This document shows positions 24,649 to 33,915 of a stretch of 64,000 nucleotides of DNA, in pieces. Position numbers and translations under genes: made by a program. Below the pieces are notes generated by a model. It had not been told where the DNA came from. It searched no databases and saw nothing but the letters and a program-made list of their open reading frames with translations. Where the stretch lies: assembly GCA_004376055.2 (NCBI GenBank), contig CP049016.1, positions 620,001 through 684,000 of the forward strand, given 5' to 3'. Source of the DNA: Nitrospirales bacterium LBB_01. Its GTDB lineage: Bacteria > Nitrospirota > Thermodesulfovibrionia > Thermodesulfovibrionales > Magnetobacteriaceae. Each line of letters opens with the position of its first letter. The first letter of the stretch is position 1.

Positions 24649-27600
24649 CTAGTCATCAGTCCCTTTGTCCTCTACCTTTTCATGAGCAACAGGGAGACTT
24701 ATGGTAAACACCGTGCCCTTGCCAAGAGCGCTATCCACAGCAATTGTGCCGCCGTGCCGCTGCACTATTTTTTCGCATATTGCAAGTCCCATCCCTGTTC
24801 CCTCATATTGGCTTTTAGCGTGAAGCCTCTGAAACGGCTTAAATATCTTATCCACATACTTCATATCAAACCCAGCTCCGTTGTCCTCAACACGCAAGCG
24901 GCAAACCCCATCGGCACCGCTGAAACTGCTTATCTTCACAACCGGAGGCACGCCATCTCTGTGAAACTTAAGCCCATTGGCAATCAGATTCATAAGCAGT
25001 TGCTGCAGCTGAAAACGGTCGGCATCTATCACACATAGCGAGGCAGCCTCGATTTTCCCTTTGCTTTTCATAAGCCGCACTTCAAGGTCGGTCTTAATAT
25101 CCTCTACTATGTTATTTAGGTCGGTGGGAGCAAATGGTTTAGCGCGTGTGGTTCGTGAGTAATTTAACAGGTCATCAATAAGCCGCTGCATTCTATCTGC
25201 CGCAGATTCCATTCGGGTAAGATAGTCAACAGCATCAGCGCTTAAAGTGTCAGCAGACACTTCACGTAATCTTTCGCCAAAGGCAACTATTTTCCGAAGC
25301 GGCTCTTGTAAGTCATGAGAGGCAACGTTGGCAAAGTCCTGAAGATCCTGGTTGCTTCGCTTAAGCTCTGCCGCATAGTGAGTGACCGAGTCCTTTATCT
25401 CGATTATTTCTGTAATATCTGCAATCAGCGCAAATGCCCCCGTGACCGCCCCTGTCCCATCCTTAACAGGGGTTGCGTTAATCCTTGTATGTATCAATTC
25501 GCCGTCAGTTGCCTTTAGGGTTAAATTTGCCGCTACCCCAATACCAGTCATTAATTCTCTGATTAGCTCAACATACTGCTCTCTGTCCTCTTTATCTATG
25601 AAATACAATATCCCTTTGTCTTTTATCTCATTAAACGATGCCTTAACCATCGTACAGGTTGAGTCGTTTACCCGTACAACCTGCATCGCTTTGTTTATCT
25701 CAATAAATCCCTCAGATGTGCTGTTTATTATGTTTAGGTACTTCTCCTCAGACTTTTTAAGCGTTTCCTCTACTCTCTTATGCTCTGTGGTGTCTATTCC
25801 CATGCCGGCAAGCAGTCTTTGTCCTGTGACGTCCTTATATGGAAACTTGATAATAAGCCACTGATGGATGCCGTCAGCCTCTGGGATGTTTTCCATAGTG
25901 TCAATGGTTTTCTCTACGGCAAGCGCCATAGAGTCGTGCGCTCTCATGGCTGTAGCAGTTTCTTGTGGAAAGATATCAAAGTCGCTTTTGCCTATTACCT
26001 CATTTTCTTTATGGTTAGTTACCCTGTTGAATTTATCGTTAACAAAAACGTATTTTCCGTCCTCATCTTTTATGAAGGCCATCATGGGGCTTTTGCTCAT
26101 AAAGCTCTGAAACAGTGTTTGACTTAATTCAAGATTTTTCTGCGCCCTCTTTCGCTCCATGATTCCGGCAAGGGTGTTTGAAATTGCTGTCAGAAATTCC
26201 ATCTCAGTGTTGTCTTGCTTATGTCCCTCTTTAACGTACAGGTTTATTATGCCCATTACGCTTCTTTCACCGGAAAGTATCGGCACGCAGTAGTGCCCAT
26301 GAGGAGCGATGCCGTCAAAAGTTATATCGTGCTCATCATCAAGGTGGTCGGTAAAAATAATCTCTTTTGCCACTGCCGCCTTTCCGCATATACACGTGCC
26401 AAAAGGTACCCATTTACAAAGCGTCATGATTTCATTAGAAAGTCCTCTGTTAGCTTTCATTTCAAGCACTTCTCCTGCACCCTCCTCAGCTATAAATATG
26501 CAGCCCTTTGATTCAAGAGCAAGCCATTTTATATTGAGAATGAGGTCAATTACCTCCTCAAGCTGATGCTCAAAAGGAGTCGGCTCCATGGATATAGATA
26601 AAATGGCGCTCGTTACGCGCTGGATGTCGTAATGGCGTCTGTTTTCATCCTCTAAACGTACACGCTGTGTTATGTCACGTATAAACGCAAAGAGAATTTT
26701 CTCATCATTTAAAATATTTATACTGGCCTCAACATATATAGTGGAGCCGTCCTTATTTTTTAGTTTACCATCTAAACGGCCGCCGCCCATTTTAATTATT
26801 TCTGAGATGTCTTGCTTTATATTATCTTGTGTTTTCAATATTTCTATATCTGATACATACATTTTTAATAGCTCGTCTCTCTCGTATCCTTTCATTTTAC
26901 AATAAGCATCGTTTACAAAAGTAAAACTGCCGTACAAATCCGTCATCACAAAACCATCAAGCGATGTACTGAGAATTGCTCTGTTTTGCTCCTCGGAGCG
27001 TTTCCTTTCGAGCATTTCTATTGAGAGTCTGTCGTTTATCAGTCTTAACTCATAAGTTCTCTCTTGCACCTTTAATTCAAGCTCATCTTTGCTGCGTTTG
27101 ATTTCCTCCTCATAGAGCTTGCGCTGTGTTATATCCCTCACCATGACTATAGTCATTGGACTACCTATGAACTCTAAGATATTAGTCCTGAACTCCATAG
27201 GAAACACACTGCCATCCTTACGCTTGCCAACCATCTCCAATGTTTCTATCCTACGCTCAAAAGCGCTCAGGGAGTCATGTATTTCTCTGAACTCATCCGG
27301 CAGAAGAAGCATAAAGGTATGTCCAATAACCTCGGAAACACTGTAACCAAATATTCGCTCAGCTGAGCTATTAAACATGGTAATTGCCTTGTTGTCATCA
27401 AGGGCTATCATGCCGTCGGGCACGTTTTCTATTATGGCTCTTATACTTTTTTCACTGTTTTGCAGCTCTTGAGATTTTTCAAGGAGAGCGTTTCTTGAAA
27501 ATACAATTTCCTCAAAAAGCCTCTTGAACCTAAACTCAAGAGATGAAAGCTGATCCGCAACTCCGCCGGTCTGTTCCAGATTTAAACCGATTTCTTCTGC

Positions 27601-28575
27601 AAATCCGGTAATCCCGTGATTAAGATGAATTATTCTTTTCACTATATATACCATTATGAGTATGAAGGAAAATATCATGAAAAAAGCCGCTGCCGTACTG
27701 AGCAGTCTGCTCTTGTGTCTGATATCAGCGCCTAACTTATCAGCGTCTGCATTAGATATTAAAGAGGCGAACATTATCGCATTTTCAGCATCGCCATAAT
27801 CTAAAAAGGATTTGCCCACAAAAGTAAAATTATCCTTCAAAGTCTCAAGTCTAACTCCTTGCCGTAACACAGCTGGCTTATTGCTTGCGACAACTTTTAA
27901 ATTAGTTCCAGTGGCAAGCGCAACTGTGGTTTGCCCGACAGTGCCAAAAATTTCCTCAAGAAGTTCTGAGTTTATACGGTGGGCTATCATAAGCGTTGCA
28001 ACAGTGTTTCCGCTGCTGTCTTTAACCGCCTCAGAGGCCAGTATGAAAAGCTCCCCGTCAATCGTTGTTTGAAACGTTTGGTTGTAAGTCATCTGTAAAA
28101 TTGTACCTGTTGGTTTTAATAGGCCTGCCGGCGGTTCTTTAGCAGAGTTTTGAAAAAACTCCCTCAAATTTCCATCAGCATCAAAGAGCAGCGCATAGTC
28201 AAAATGAGGAAATACTCTCAGAACAGATGGCGAAGGAACCCATGGCGGAGCTTCTTTTAAGATAGTGACTGTTTTGGTGGAGTTGTCCCATTTTGCTTTT
28301 GAAACATAACTTGTAAAGTTAGGAAGGGAGGCAAACAATTTGACAAACTGATGGTAGCCAAGATAAAACTTGTCAAAAACACGCCTGTTATCAACTGCCC
28401 GCTTTGAAAGTCTGTCGGTAAGTTGAGCGTGCAGGAGTTCCCGCAGATTTTTATCAAGAATGTAACCGCCTACTGCGCTTACGGCAAAGCCGACAAGCAC
28501 CGTAACAACGGCCGTCTTAAGGGTCAGAGATATACGGTTAAGGTTCATGGTGATGTCTCTTAGAGTTTTATACAC
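24649..28575 (-). CDS. Membrane sensor histidine kinase with four PAS and one GAF domain
   Basis: 1308 residues. A transmembrane helix (about 18-36), an extracytoplasmic Cache-like domain (to about 295) and a second helix (about 296-316) are followed by PAS 1 (about 380-500) and PAS 2 (about 535-655). Next come a GAF (about 665-815, with FGTCICGKAA), PAS 3 (about 820-945), PAS 4 (about 950-1070), HisKA with ASHDLQEPLRKI (phospho-His 1087) and HATPase (LMNLIANGLKFH, DNGAGFD, GTGMGLAICEKI). No receiver or cognate regulator is adjacent. Its start overlaps the end of the Rpn-nuclease gene by eight bases. The many sensing domains suggest integration of several internal and external cues. Confidence 0.9.
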   Translation of the reverse strand: MYKTLRDITMNLNRISLTLKTAVVTVLVGFAVSAVGGYILDKNLRELLHAQLTDRLSKRAVDNRRVFDKFYLGYHQFVKLFASLPNFTSYVSKAKWDNSTKTVTILKEAPPWVPSPSVLRVFPHFDYALLFDADGNLREFFQNSAKEPPAGLLKPTGTILQMTYNQTFQTTIDGELFILASEAVKDSSGNTVATLMIAHRINSELLEEIFGTVGQTTVALATGTNLKVVASNKPAVLRQGVRLETLKDNFTFVGKSFLDYGDAENAIMFASLISNADADKLGADIRHKSRLLSTAAAFFMIFSFILIMVYIVKRIIHLNHGITGFAEEIGLNLEQTGGVADQLSSLEFRFKRLFEEIVFSRNALLEKSQELQNSEKSIRAIIENVPDGMIALDDNKAITMFNSSAERIFGYSVSEVIGHTFMLLLPDEFREIHDSLSAFERRIETLEMVGKRKDGSVFPMEFRTNILEFIGSPMTIVMVRDITQRKLYEEEIKRSKDELELKVQERTYELRLINDRLSIEMLERKRSEEQNRAILSTSLDGFVMTDLYGSFTFVNDAYCKMKGYERDELLKMYVSDIEILKTQDNIKQDISEIIKMGGGRLDGKLKNKDGSTIYVEASINILNDEKILFAFIRDITQRVRLEDENRRHYDIQRVTSAILSISMEPTPFEHQLEEVIDLILNIKWLALESKGCIFIAEEGAGEVLEMKANRGLSNEIMTLCKWVPFGTCICGKAAVAKEIIFTDHLDDEHDITFDGIAPHGHYCVPILSGERSVMGIINLYVKEGHKQDNTEMEFLTAISNTLAGIMERKRAQKNLELSQTLFQSFMSKSPMMAFIKDEDGKYVFVNDKFNRVTNHKENEVIGKSDFDIFPQETATAMRAHDSMALAVEKTIDTMENIPEADGIHQWLIIKFPYKDVTGQRLLAGMGIDTTEHKRVEETLKKSEEKYLNIINSTSEGFIEINKAMQVVRVNDSTCTMVKASFNEIKDKGILYFIDKEDREQYVELIRELMTGIGVAANLTLKATDGELIHTRINATPVKDGTGAVTGAFALIADITEIIEIKDSVTHYAAELKRSNQDLQDFANVASHDLQEPLRKIVAFGERLREVSADTLSADAVDYLTRMESAADRMQRLIDDLLNYSRTTRAKPFAPTDLNNIVEDIKTDLEVRLMKSKGKIEAASLCVIDADRFQLQQLLMNLIANGLKFHRDGVPPVVKISSFSGADGVCRLRVEDNGAGFDMKYVDKIFKPFQRLHAKSQYEGTGMGLAICEKIVQRHGGTIAVDSALGKGTVFTISLPVAHEKVEDKGTDD

Positions 28576-29407
28576 TATTTCCCAAAAACTCTTTTAGTTC
28601 ATCTGTTGAAACAGCCTTCTTGATAAGATTTTTAAACTCCTCTAATTTGTCAATGGAATTCATAGTTCTGACCATATTCATCAGCTCAAGGCCAGCTAAA
28701 CCAAATTTAAGTTCAAGCATACCTTCAATCCCTTCAAACAACCCTTTACGTTCACCCTCTATCAGCCCCTTCTCCATACCTTCCAAATAAAATATATCCG
28801 TACTCATATCAACAGTTACTGGCATTTTTTCAACCTCCCTTTTTACGGATTCCGTTAACCCCTTTCTTAGTCTTGCCAAGGTTATTAATTTTATAATATA
28901 GTTTCGTCTTTCCTCAATCGGTAGTTCAGATAATTTTGCAATAATTACCCTTACTGTTCTATCGGCATCGTCTGTTTTGCACAATATTGCCAAAATATTA
29001 TCAGCAGGATCATCACTTTCAAGTAACTCATGGCAGTCGATATCTCGGATGTCTATTATCCTAAAAGTGAAATGCAATCCTGGCAATATAATTTCGTTTT
29101 TCATGTCCAGCTTCTCATCACCGACATAGAGAACCAATTGGTGAACAGGTTTTCTAAAATCACAATATATCAGATATAAATATTCAAACTCCCTGCATTC
29201 CATATTACGATCATTTTGCGCCTGCATCTCTACATGAAATAACGAGTCATCGGGAAGTTCCAGCAACAAATCGGGCTGTCTGTACGTAACGCTTGGAAAT
29301 TGAACATCCAAAAATTTTGCCGTCTCAAATCCAGTCAGCAGCTTCATGAATTTTTGTGGCAGCTCTTTCAAAATACTCTTTAATGAAATGTCAAAGTACT
29401 GAGGCAC
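28568..29407 (-). CDS. Rpn-family PD-(D/E)xK nuclease / transposase-like protein
   Basis: 279 residues. YRQPDLLLELPDDSLFHVEMQAQND carries the D-x(n)-E-x-Q active-site pattern (about 43-66) of Rpn recombination-promoting nucleases. MECREFEYLYLIYC and LVLYVGDEKL follow as expected. The C-terminal half is helical with a charged repeat (EGMEKGLIEGERKGLFEG) typical of the family. Rpn genes spread by recombination and are often highly variable at their C-termini. It lies directly upstream of the large kinase with overlapping ends; a functional link is unproven. Confidence 0.82.
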   Translation of the reverse strand: MPQYFDISLKSILKELPQKFMKLLTGFETAKFLDVQFPSVTYRQPDLLLELPDDSLFHVEMQAQNDRNMECREFEYLYLIYCDFRKPVHQLVLYVGDEKLDMKNEIILPGLHFTFRIIDIRDIDCHELLESDDPADNILAILCKTDDADRTVRVIIAKLSELPIEERRNYIIKLITLARLRKGLTESVKREVEKMPVTVDMSTDIFYLEGMEKGLIEGERKGLFEGIEGMLELKFGLAGLELMNMVRTMNSIDKLEEFKNLIKKAVSTDELKEFLGNSV

Positions 29408-29495
29408 CTAAAACTCCCCCTTCATTTTCTCCCTGTAAATATTTTGTATGCTGCCCAATTTATAAAGCGTGTGGGTCAGAGATATACTGTTAAAA

Positions 29496-30506
29496 TTAAT
29501 TGGGCTCTCCGACAAGCTCATTGCCGTCAAATTTCCAGCCTGCTTTTCTTAACTGAGTGGCTGGCACTATGTAGTAGCTTTTGTCAATTTTTTCAAGATT
29601 TTTCATGATGTAGTCGGCAAGTTTTTTTGCTTTTTCATTAGAAAGGTTAGGAGCATCCCACACTGTAATGTTAAACGTCCGGTAGATGTTGTATTTGCCG
29701 CTGATTAAGGCAGTGTTGTCGTATGGAGAGAGTCCATCTATAGAGAGCGCCTTAAGCACAGACTTTTTATTGTGGTGGTCAACCATCCACAGTGTTTCAT
29801 ACCCGACAGCGCCCTTAACCGAGGCAACCTGTGTAAGCATATCCGCTATTGAGCCGACATCCATGGCCCGTGGGCTGAATAGGTCCTCAGAACCCAGAAT
29901 CAAGCACCAGTGACCGGGACGATTTTTGCAATGGAGCCGTACTATGGGCTTTATCTCAATATCCTGTCCTTTTTTATCAGCCTTTAACTGTGACCACTTA
30001 TCAATTTTACCTCTAAAAATAGTTCTTAGTTCCTCTTTTGTGATGTTTTCAACGGGATTTTCCTTGTTGACCAGTATAGCAAGTGAACCGATGCCGAGGT
30101 TAAAATACTTAAGACCCGGAAGTCTGTCTATTTCACCTGGAGGACAGCACATGCCGGAGATGTCAACAGTTTTTTTGGACACCGCACCTGCAGCTATTCC
30201 GCACGTTCCCTCTTCAACGGCAATCTTTAGTCCGTTTTGTTTTTCATACTCCCGAATAAGCGGCAGAAGGGCAGGATAAATTTGCTGATCAAGCGCTACA
30301 GCGATGTCAGCCCCTTTTGCCCATGATTCGTACTTTATGGGAGCTTTCATCCATTCATCAGACATCTTGAAAATCTTTTTGTTGTCAGAAAACGGTGCGC
30401 CCCTGAGCGGGTCCTTGTCAGCCGCATTTACTGCATAGTTAACACACACCGCACATAAAAGCGCCGTCAATAAAACACTTACTGTGATAAAAATTTTTTG
30501 TTTCAT
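29496..30506 (-). CDS. PstS-like periplasmic substrate-binding protein, Cys-rich
   Basis: 336 residues with a signal peptide (IFITVSVLLTALLCAVC, then cleavage after NAADK-like sequence). The binding-protein fold resembles the phosphate-binding group: SGMCCPPGE, NLGIGSLAILVNKENPV, ITKEELRTIFRGKIDKWSQL and VGYETLWMV. ATG 30506 has GGAGG seven bases upstream; an in-frame start at 30602 would add a non-hydrophobic 32-residue prefix and is rejected. No ABC permease or ATPase is adjacent, so it may feed a distant transporter or act as a sensor. Six Cys (TCG, CCPPG, LHC, HWC and one in the signal region) are unusual for a phosphate binder. Confidence 0.78.
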   Translation of the reverse strand: MKQKIFITVSVLLTALLCAVCVNYAVNAADKDPLRGAPFSDNKKIFKMSDEWMKAPIKYESWAKGADIAVALDQQIYPALLPLIREYEKQNGLKIAVEEGTCGIAAGAVSKKTVDISGMCCPPGEIDRLPGLKYFNLGIGSLAILVNKENPVENITKEELRTIFRGKIDKWSQLKADKKGQDIEIKPIVRLHCKNRPGHWCLILGSEDLFSPRAMDVGSIADMLTQVASVKGAVGYETLWMVDHHNKKSVLKALSIDGLSPYDNTALISGKYNIYRTFNITVWDAPNLSNEKAKKLADYIMKNLEKIDKSYYIVPATQLRKAGWKFDGNELVGEPN

Positions 30507-30743
30507 AAAGTCCTCCATTTTGTAAAACACATTACTACGCCCGTTTATACCGCTTAATGCCTCAATTAAACGAGTCAAACACTTTTGCCGGTATTTTAAC
30601 ATATTTTGAGAGTGAATTTAAGCTAATGTCTGAACTATGATTTCAATGATTTAAGGAATACTATGATTAAGGGATACAAATAAATGCTTGCGAGTTTACC
30701 CAATCAGATTGTTTTGTGTCAACTAAGGACATATAAGAACGGA

Positions 30744-30871
30744 CTGGATTCCCGCTCGGAGGCGGGAATGACCTCCCCTAAAGTGGATTCCCCTATGACA
30801 CCCTCTCTCTGTCATTCCTTTTCTGTCATTCCTTTTCCTTTTTTGTCATTCCTGCGAAAGCAGGAATCCAG
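30744..30871. repeat. MITE-like element, second copy
   Basis: The left hairpin runs CTGGATTCCCGCTCGGAGGC to GAATGAC. The right hairpin runs GTCATTCCTGCGAAAGCAGG to AATCCAG. The interior shares CTCCCCTAAAGTGGATTCCC with the copy at 4758-4870. The interval 30507-30909, between two minus-strand genes, contains no gene apart from this element. Confidence 0.85.
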
Positions 30872-30909
30872 TTTTTTATTTATATCTTTGAACGCAACTC
30901 AATGTATGA

Positions 30910-32040
30910 TTATAAAGAATTCCTTAATAACCCCGCAATGAAGGACAACGTTTCATTTGCGGTGCGCTGCCATGTGTAGCTCTCTGAAAGTTCATAGCTT
31001 CGCTGTGCATTTTTGAGCCTCAACTCCGGCGTATCCATAAGGGTTTTAAGCGCAGCGGCAATACTTTTCGTGTCTTCAGGGTTAAAATAAACGCCGCCGT
31101 CTTTTAAAGTCTCTGTCATTGAACCCATGTTTGAACACGCTAAGGGCAGCCCCGATGACATCGCCTCAAGCAAAATGTTGGAAATCGTTTCACAACTGGA
31201 TGCAAAGACAAATCCATCAGCCTCCTTGTATATCTGGGAAAGTTGCTCGTATGGGATAAATTCTTTGTACGTGATAAACTCACCCTTGGGGTCACCTTTC
31301 TTTATTTCTTTCATAAGTTTATGCAGAGCCGGTTTGTAGTATGACCCCACAAGAGAAAGAGTGACCGGATACCCGGCGGCTCTTAATACTGCAACTGCTC
31401 TGACAACATTATCCTGATGCTTGTACACATCGACAATGGACACGTATAGCCATTTAAACGGGCTTGGTGTGACCAGTATTTTATTGCTGTCAGGCGCACT
31501 TCTAAAAACCGGCGAGACCCCGTGAGGAATGACTACTGTGCTGCATGGGAGTTTTCCTGAAAGCTCAAAAACCTTGTTTCTGGTATATTCAGTTAGAAAA
31601 ATCACTCCGTCAGCTCTCCTAAACGTGGTTTTTTGGGACTTACGAAGAGCCAAAAGCCGGAAAGTCATAAATGAGGGTCCATATCTTAACAACTCCCGTG
31701 TCTCAAACGGCAAAAGGTTTCTTGCCATAGTGACAAAGGGTTTAAAATCACCGTTAAAATTACCGCCTGGCACAAACAAAATATCCGCAAACTTTGCTGC
31801 AAGTTTAGGGAGCACCATGTTTTGCCAGTAAAGCCTATATGGAAGCGGTTTATCAAGCATCGGCTCATGACAAAGACTTATGCCGTCTTTGGGAGTTATT
31901 TTGCTAAGCGTATCTTTGCCTCCCCAAAGCGTTACATTACTAAATCCATGCGCTCTAAAGTCAGCCGCCTTAAAAAGCTCAATTAAATGTGTAAGGCCGC
32001 CGCCGGCTCTTAAGTTGGAGCAATCAACGCCAAGTCTCAT
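30910..32040 (-). CDS. Family 4-type (GT-B) glycosyltransferase
   Basis: About 376 residues. The N-terminal Gly-rich loop is RAGGGLTHLIEL, and the nucleotide-sugar domain carries KWLYVSIVDVYKHQDNVVRA, GYPVTLSLVG and ADGFVFASSCETISNILLEAMSSGLP (the E-x7-E motif). ATG 32040 overlaps the asnB stop in an ATGA arrangement and has AGGAGAG upstream. Starting at 32088 would add 16 residues with no match. It is the last gene of the exopolysaccharide block after asnB and the polyprenyl sugar transferase and probably adds one sugar of that polymer. Confidence 0.87.
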   Translation of the reverse strand: MRLGVDCSNLRAGGGLTHLIELFKAADFRAHGFSNVTLWGGKDTLSKITPKDGISLCHEPMLDKPLPYRLYWQNMVLPKLAAKFADILFVPGGNFNGDFKPFVTMARNLLPFETRELLRYGPSFMTFRLLALRKSQKTTFRRADGVIFLTEYTRNKVFELSGKLPCSTVVIPHGVSPVFRSAPDSNKILVTPSPFKWLYVSIVDVYKHQDNVVRAVAVLRAAGYPVTLSLVGSYYKPALHKLMKEIKKGDPKGEFITYKEFIPYEQLSQIYKEADGFVFASSCETISNILLEAMSSGLPLACSNMGSMTETLKDGGVYFNPEDTKSIAAALKTLMDTPELRLKNAQRSYELSESYTWQRTANETLSFIAGLLRNSL

Positions 32041-33911
32041 CGCAATTGGTCTCTCCTGTAGAAATCTACCAGCACTGCCACTGCCCACAAAATTGAGGCG
32101 GCGTTTCTCTTGCCGCTTAAGTGTAAGTCGTAGAGCTTTAGAATTTCATTGTGATTAAGGTAAAGTGCTCTTAGGGATTCCTTATCGTTAAACCTCTCCA
32201 TTGCCCAGTCTTTAAGCCCCCCCCTAAGCCATATAGCAACAGGAACTGAAAACCCCTGCTTTGGCCTGTCAAGAATCTCACGGGGAATGTATCTGTAGGC
32301 AAGTTTCCTTAACAGATATTTATTGGTAAGTCCTCGCACTTTCCATGTCTCAGGAAGTCTCATAGCAAACGATACGACATCGGGGTCAAGAAGTGGAGCG
32401 CGCGCCTCCAGTGAATAAGCCATAGATGAGACATCAACCTTTTGCAAATAATCATCCGGCAGCGTAAACAGAGTGTCAAGACGCATGGCAGCCTCAGTTG
32501 CGGTTAAACTTTTTGGAAATTCTCTTGCAGCAGTAGTAAAGCAATCGGCAATGCCCACTGTGCAACTGGTTAAGTCAGGAAGCATAATGCTTGAGAAATC
32601 TTTGATAATACTTCGTGTAAAAGCAAAAGCGCTTATAGCATCAGATTTTGTGAGCATCTGCGAAAGCAGTTTTCCCTTATGGCTCGGCACCATTGAAAGA
32701 ATATTTGAGGCTAATTTTCTGAAAGCAGCCGGTATCTTAAACAGCGCCTCAAGCCGTTTCAGAAGCACATAGTAGTGATATCCGCCAAATAGCTCATCGC
32801 CGCCGTCTCCAGTTAACACAACCGTCACAAACCCTCTCGCAAGCTCAGAGACCGCCATTGAGGGCAGTGCCGAGTAGTCAAAAAACGGTTTATCAAACGC
32901 TTCTGTAAAGCGAGGAATCAGATTAAGCAAGTCATTGACACTCATTATTTGTTGATGATGGTCTGTATCAAGGTGTCTTGAAACTCTGAGAGCATGAGTG
33001 CTTTCGTCATATTGTGCCTCTTTAAATCCAATTGTAAATGTCTTAACGCTGCCAGTTGAGAGTTTTCTCATCATAGCCACAACAAGCGAGCTGTCTATGC
33101 CTCCTGAAAGAAACGCTCCAAGCGGAACATCGCTTATCATTTGCAGTTTTACAGCTCTTAAAAGTATCTCATCAAGTTCGTCAAGTAAGTCATTTTCTTT
33201 AGTATGCTTGAGGCTTCTATCCGGCACTCTTTGTCTAAAATCATAGTACCTTTTAACTGTGACGCCGTCAGTATTTACGATAAGGTAATGGCCCTGCGGA
33301 AGTTTTTTGATTTTCTCATAAATAGTAAGAGGAGCTGGAAAATAGCCGATTTCTATGTAGTATCTAAGCCCCTGCATGTCTATATCGCGGGAGAGTCCTT
33401 GAAGCAGTTCATAGATAGCTTTTGAACGTGATGCAAAGGCAAACAAGCCGCCATCGTAGTGATAGTAAAAGGGTTTTTCTCCCATTCTATCGCGTGCGGC
33501 AAAGAGTGTTTTCTCGTGTCTATCCCAAATGGCAAAGGAAAACATCCCGCGCAGACGGTTAAGGCAATATGCCCCCCATATTCTGTACGCCTCAAGGAGC
33601 ACCTCAGTATCGCTGCCACCTTTCCATGTGATATTAAATTCAGTTTCAAGGGCTGCTCGTAGCTCCTGAAAATTATAAATTTCCCCGTTATAGACGATAA
33701 CAAAACGCCCGCAGTGTGACGCCATAGGCTGATGCCCCTCTGATGTAATATCAATAACGGAAAGCCGTCTGTGAGCAAGCCCTGTGTGTCCCTCAGTCCA
33801 GATTCCGGCATCATCAGGACCGCGCTCAGAGAGTTGTTCACATGCTCTTTTTAACCTTTCGGTATTGACCCAAGCTCCTTTAAAACTCACCATGCCAGCT
33901 ATCCCGCACAT
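32037..33911 (-). CDS. asnB: Asparagine synthase (glutamine-hydrolysing)
   Basis: About 624 residues. MCGIAGMV places the catalytic Cys directly after Met, RRLSVID and YNGEIYN belong to the glutaminase half (about 1-190), and LSGGIDSSLV is the ATP-pyrophosphatase loop of the synthetase half. The required N-terminal Cys fixes the start at 33911, four bases after the sugar-transferase stop; AAAGGGG lies about 12 bases upstream. In exopolysaccharide clusters such genes often amidate uronic acids or peptides instead of making free asparagine, and the neighbours support that reading. Confidence 0.92.
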   Translation of the reverse strand: MCGIAGMVSFKGAWVNTERLKRACEQLSERGPDDAGIWTEGHTGLAHRRLSVIDITSEGHQPMASHCGRFVIVYNGEIYNFQELRAALETEFNITWKGGSDTEVLLEAYRIWGAYCLNRLRGMFSFAIWDRHEKTLFAARDRMGEKPFYYHYDGGLFAFASRSKAIYELLQGLSRDIDMQGLRYYIEIGYFPAPLTIYEKIKKLPQGHYLIVNTDGVTVKRYYDFRQRVPDRSLKHTKENDLLDELDEILLRAVKLQMISDVPLGAFLSGGIDSSLVVAMMRKLSTGSVKTFTIGFKEAQYDESTHALRVSRHLDTDHHQQIMSVNDLLNLIPRFTEAFDKPFFDYSALPSMAVSELARGFVTVVLTGDGGDELFGGYHYYVLLKRLEALFKIPAAFRKLASNILSMVPSHKGKLLSQMLTKSDAISAFAFTRSIIKDFSSIMLPDLTSCTVGIADCFTTAAREFPKSLTATEAAMRLDTLFTLPDDYLQKVDVSSMAYSLEARAPLLDPDVVSFAMRLPETWKVRGLTNKYLLRKLAYRYIPREILDRPKQGFSVPVAIWLRGGLKDWAMERFNDKESLRALYLNHNEILKLYDLHLSGKRNAASILWAVAVLVDFYRRDQLR

Positions 33912-33915
33912 AGTA

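Noticed and set aside
30507-30602. Longer N-terminus for the PstS-like protein
   Set aside because: It would put 32 charged residues before a clear signal peptide, whereas ATG 30506 has GGAGG at good spacing.
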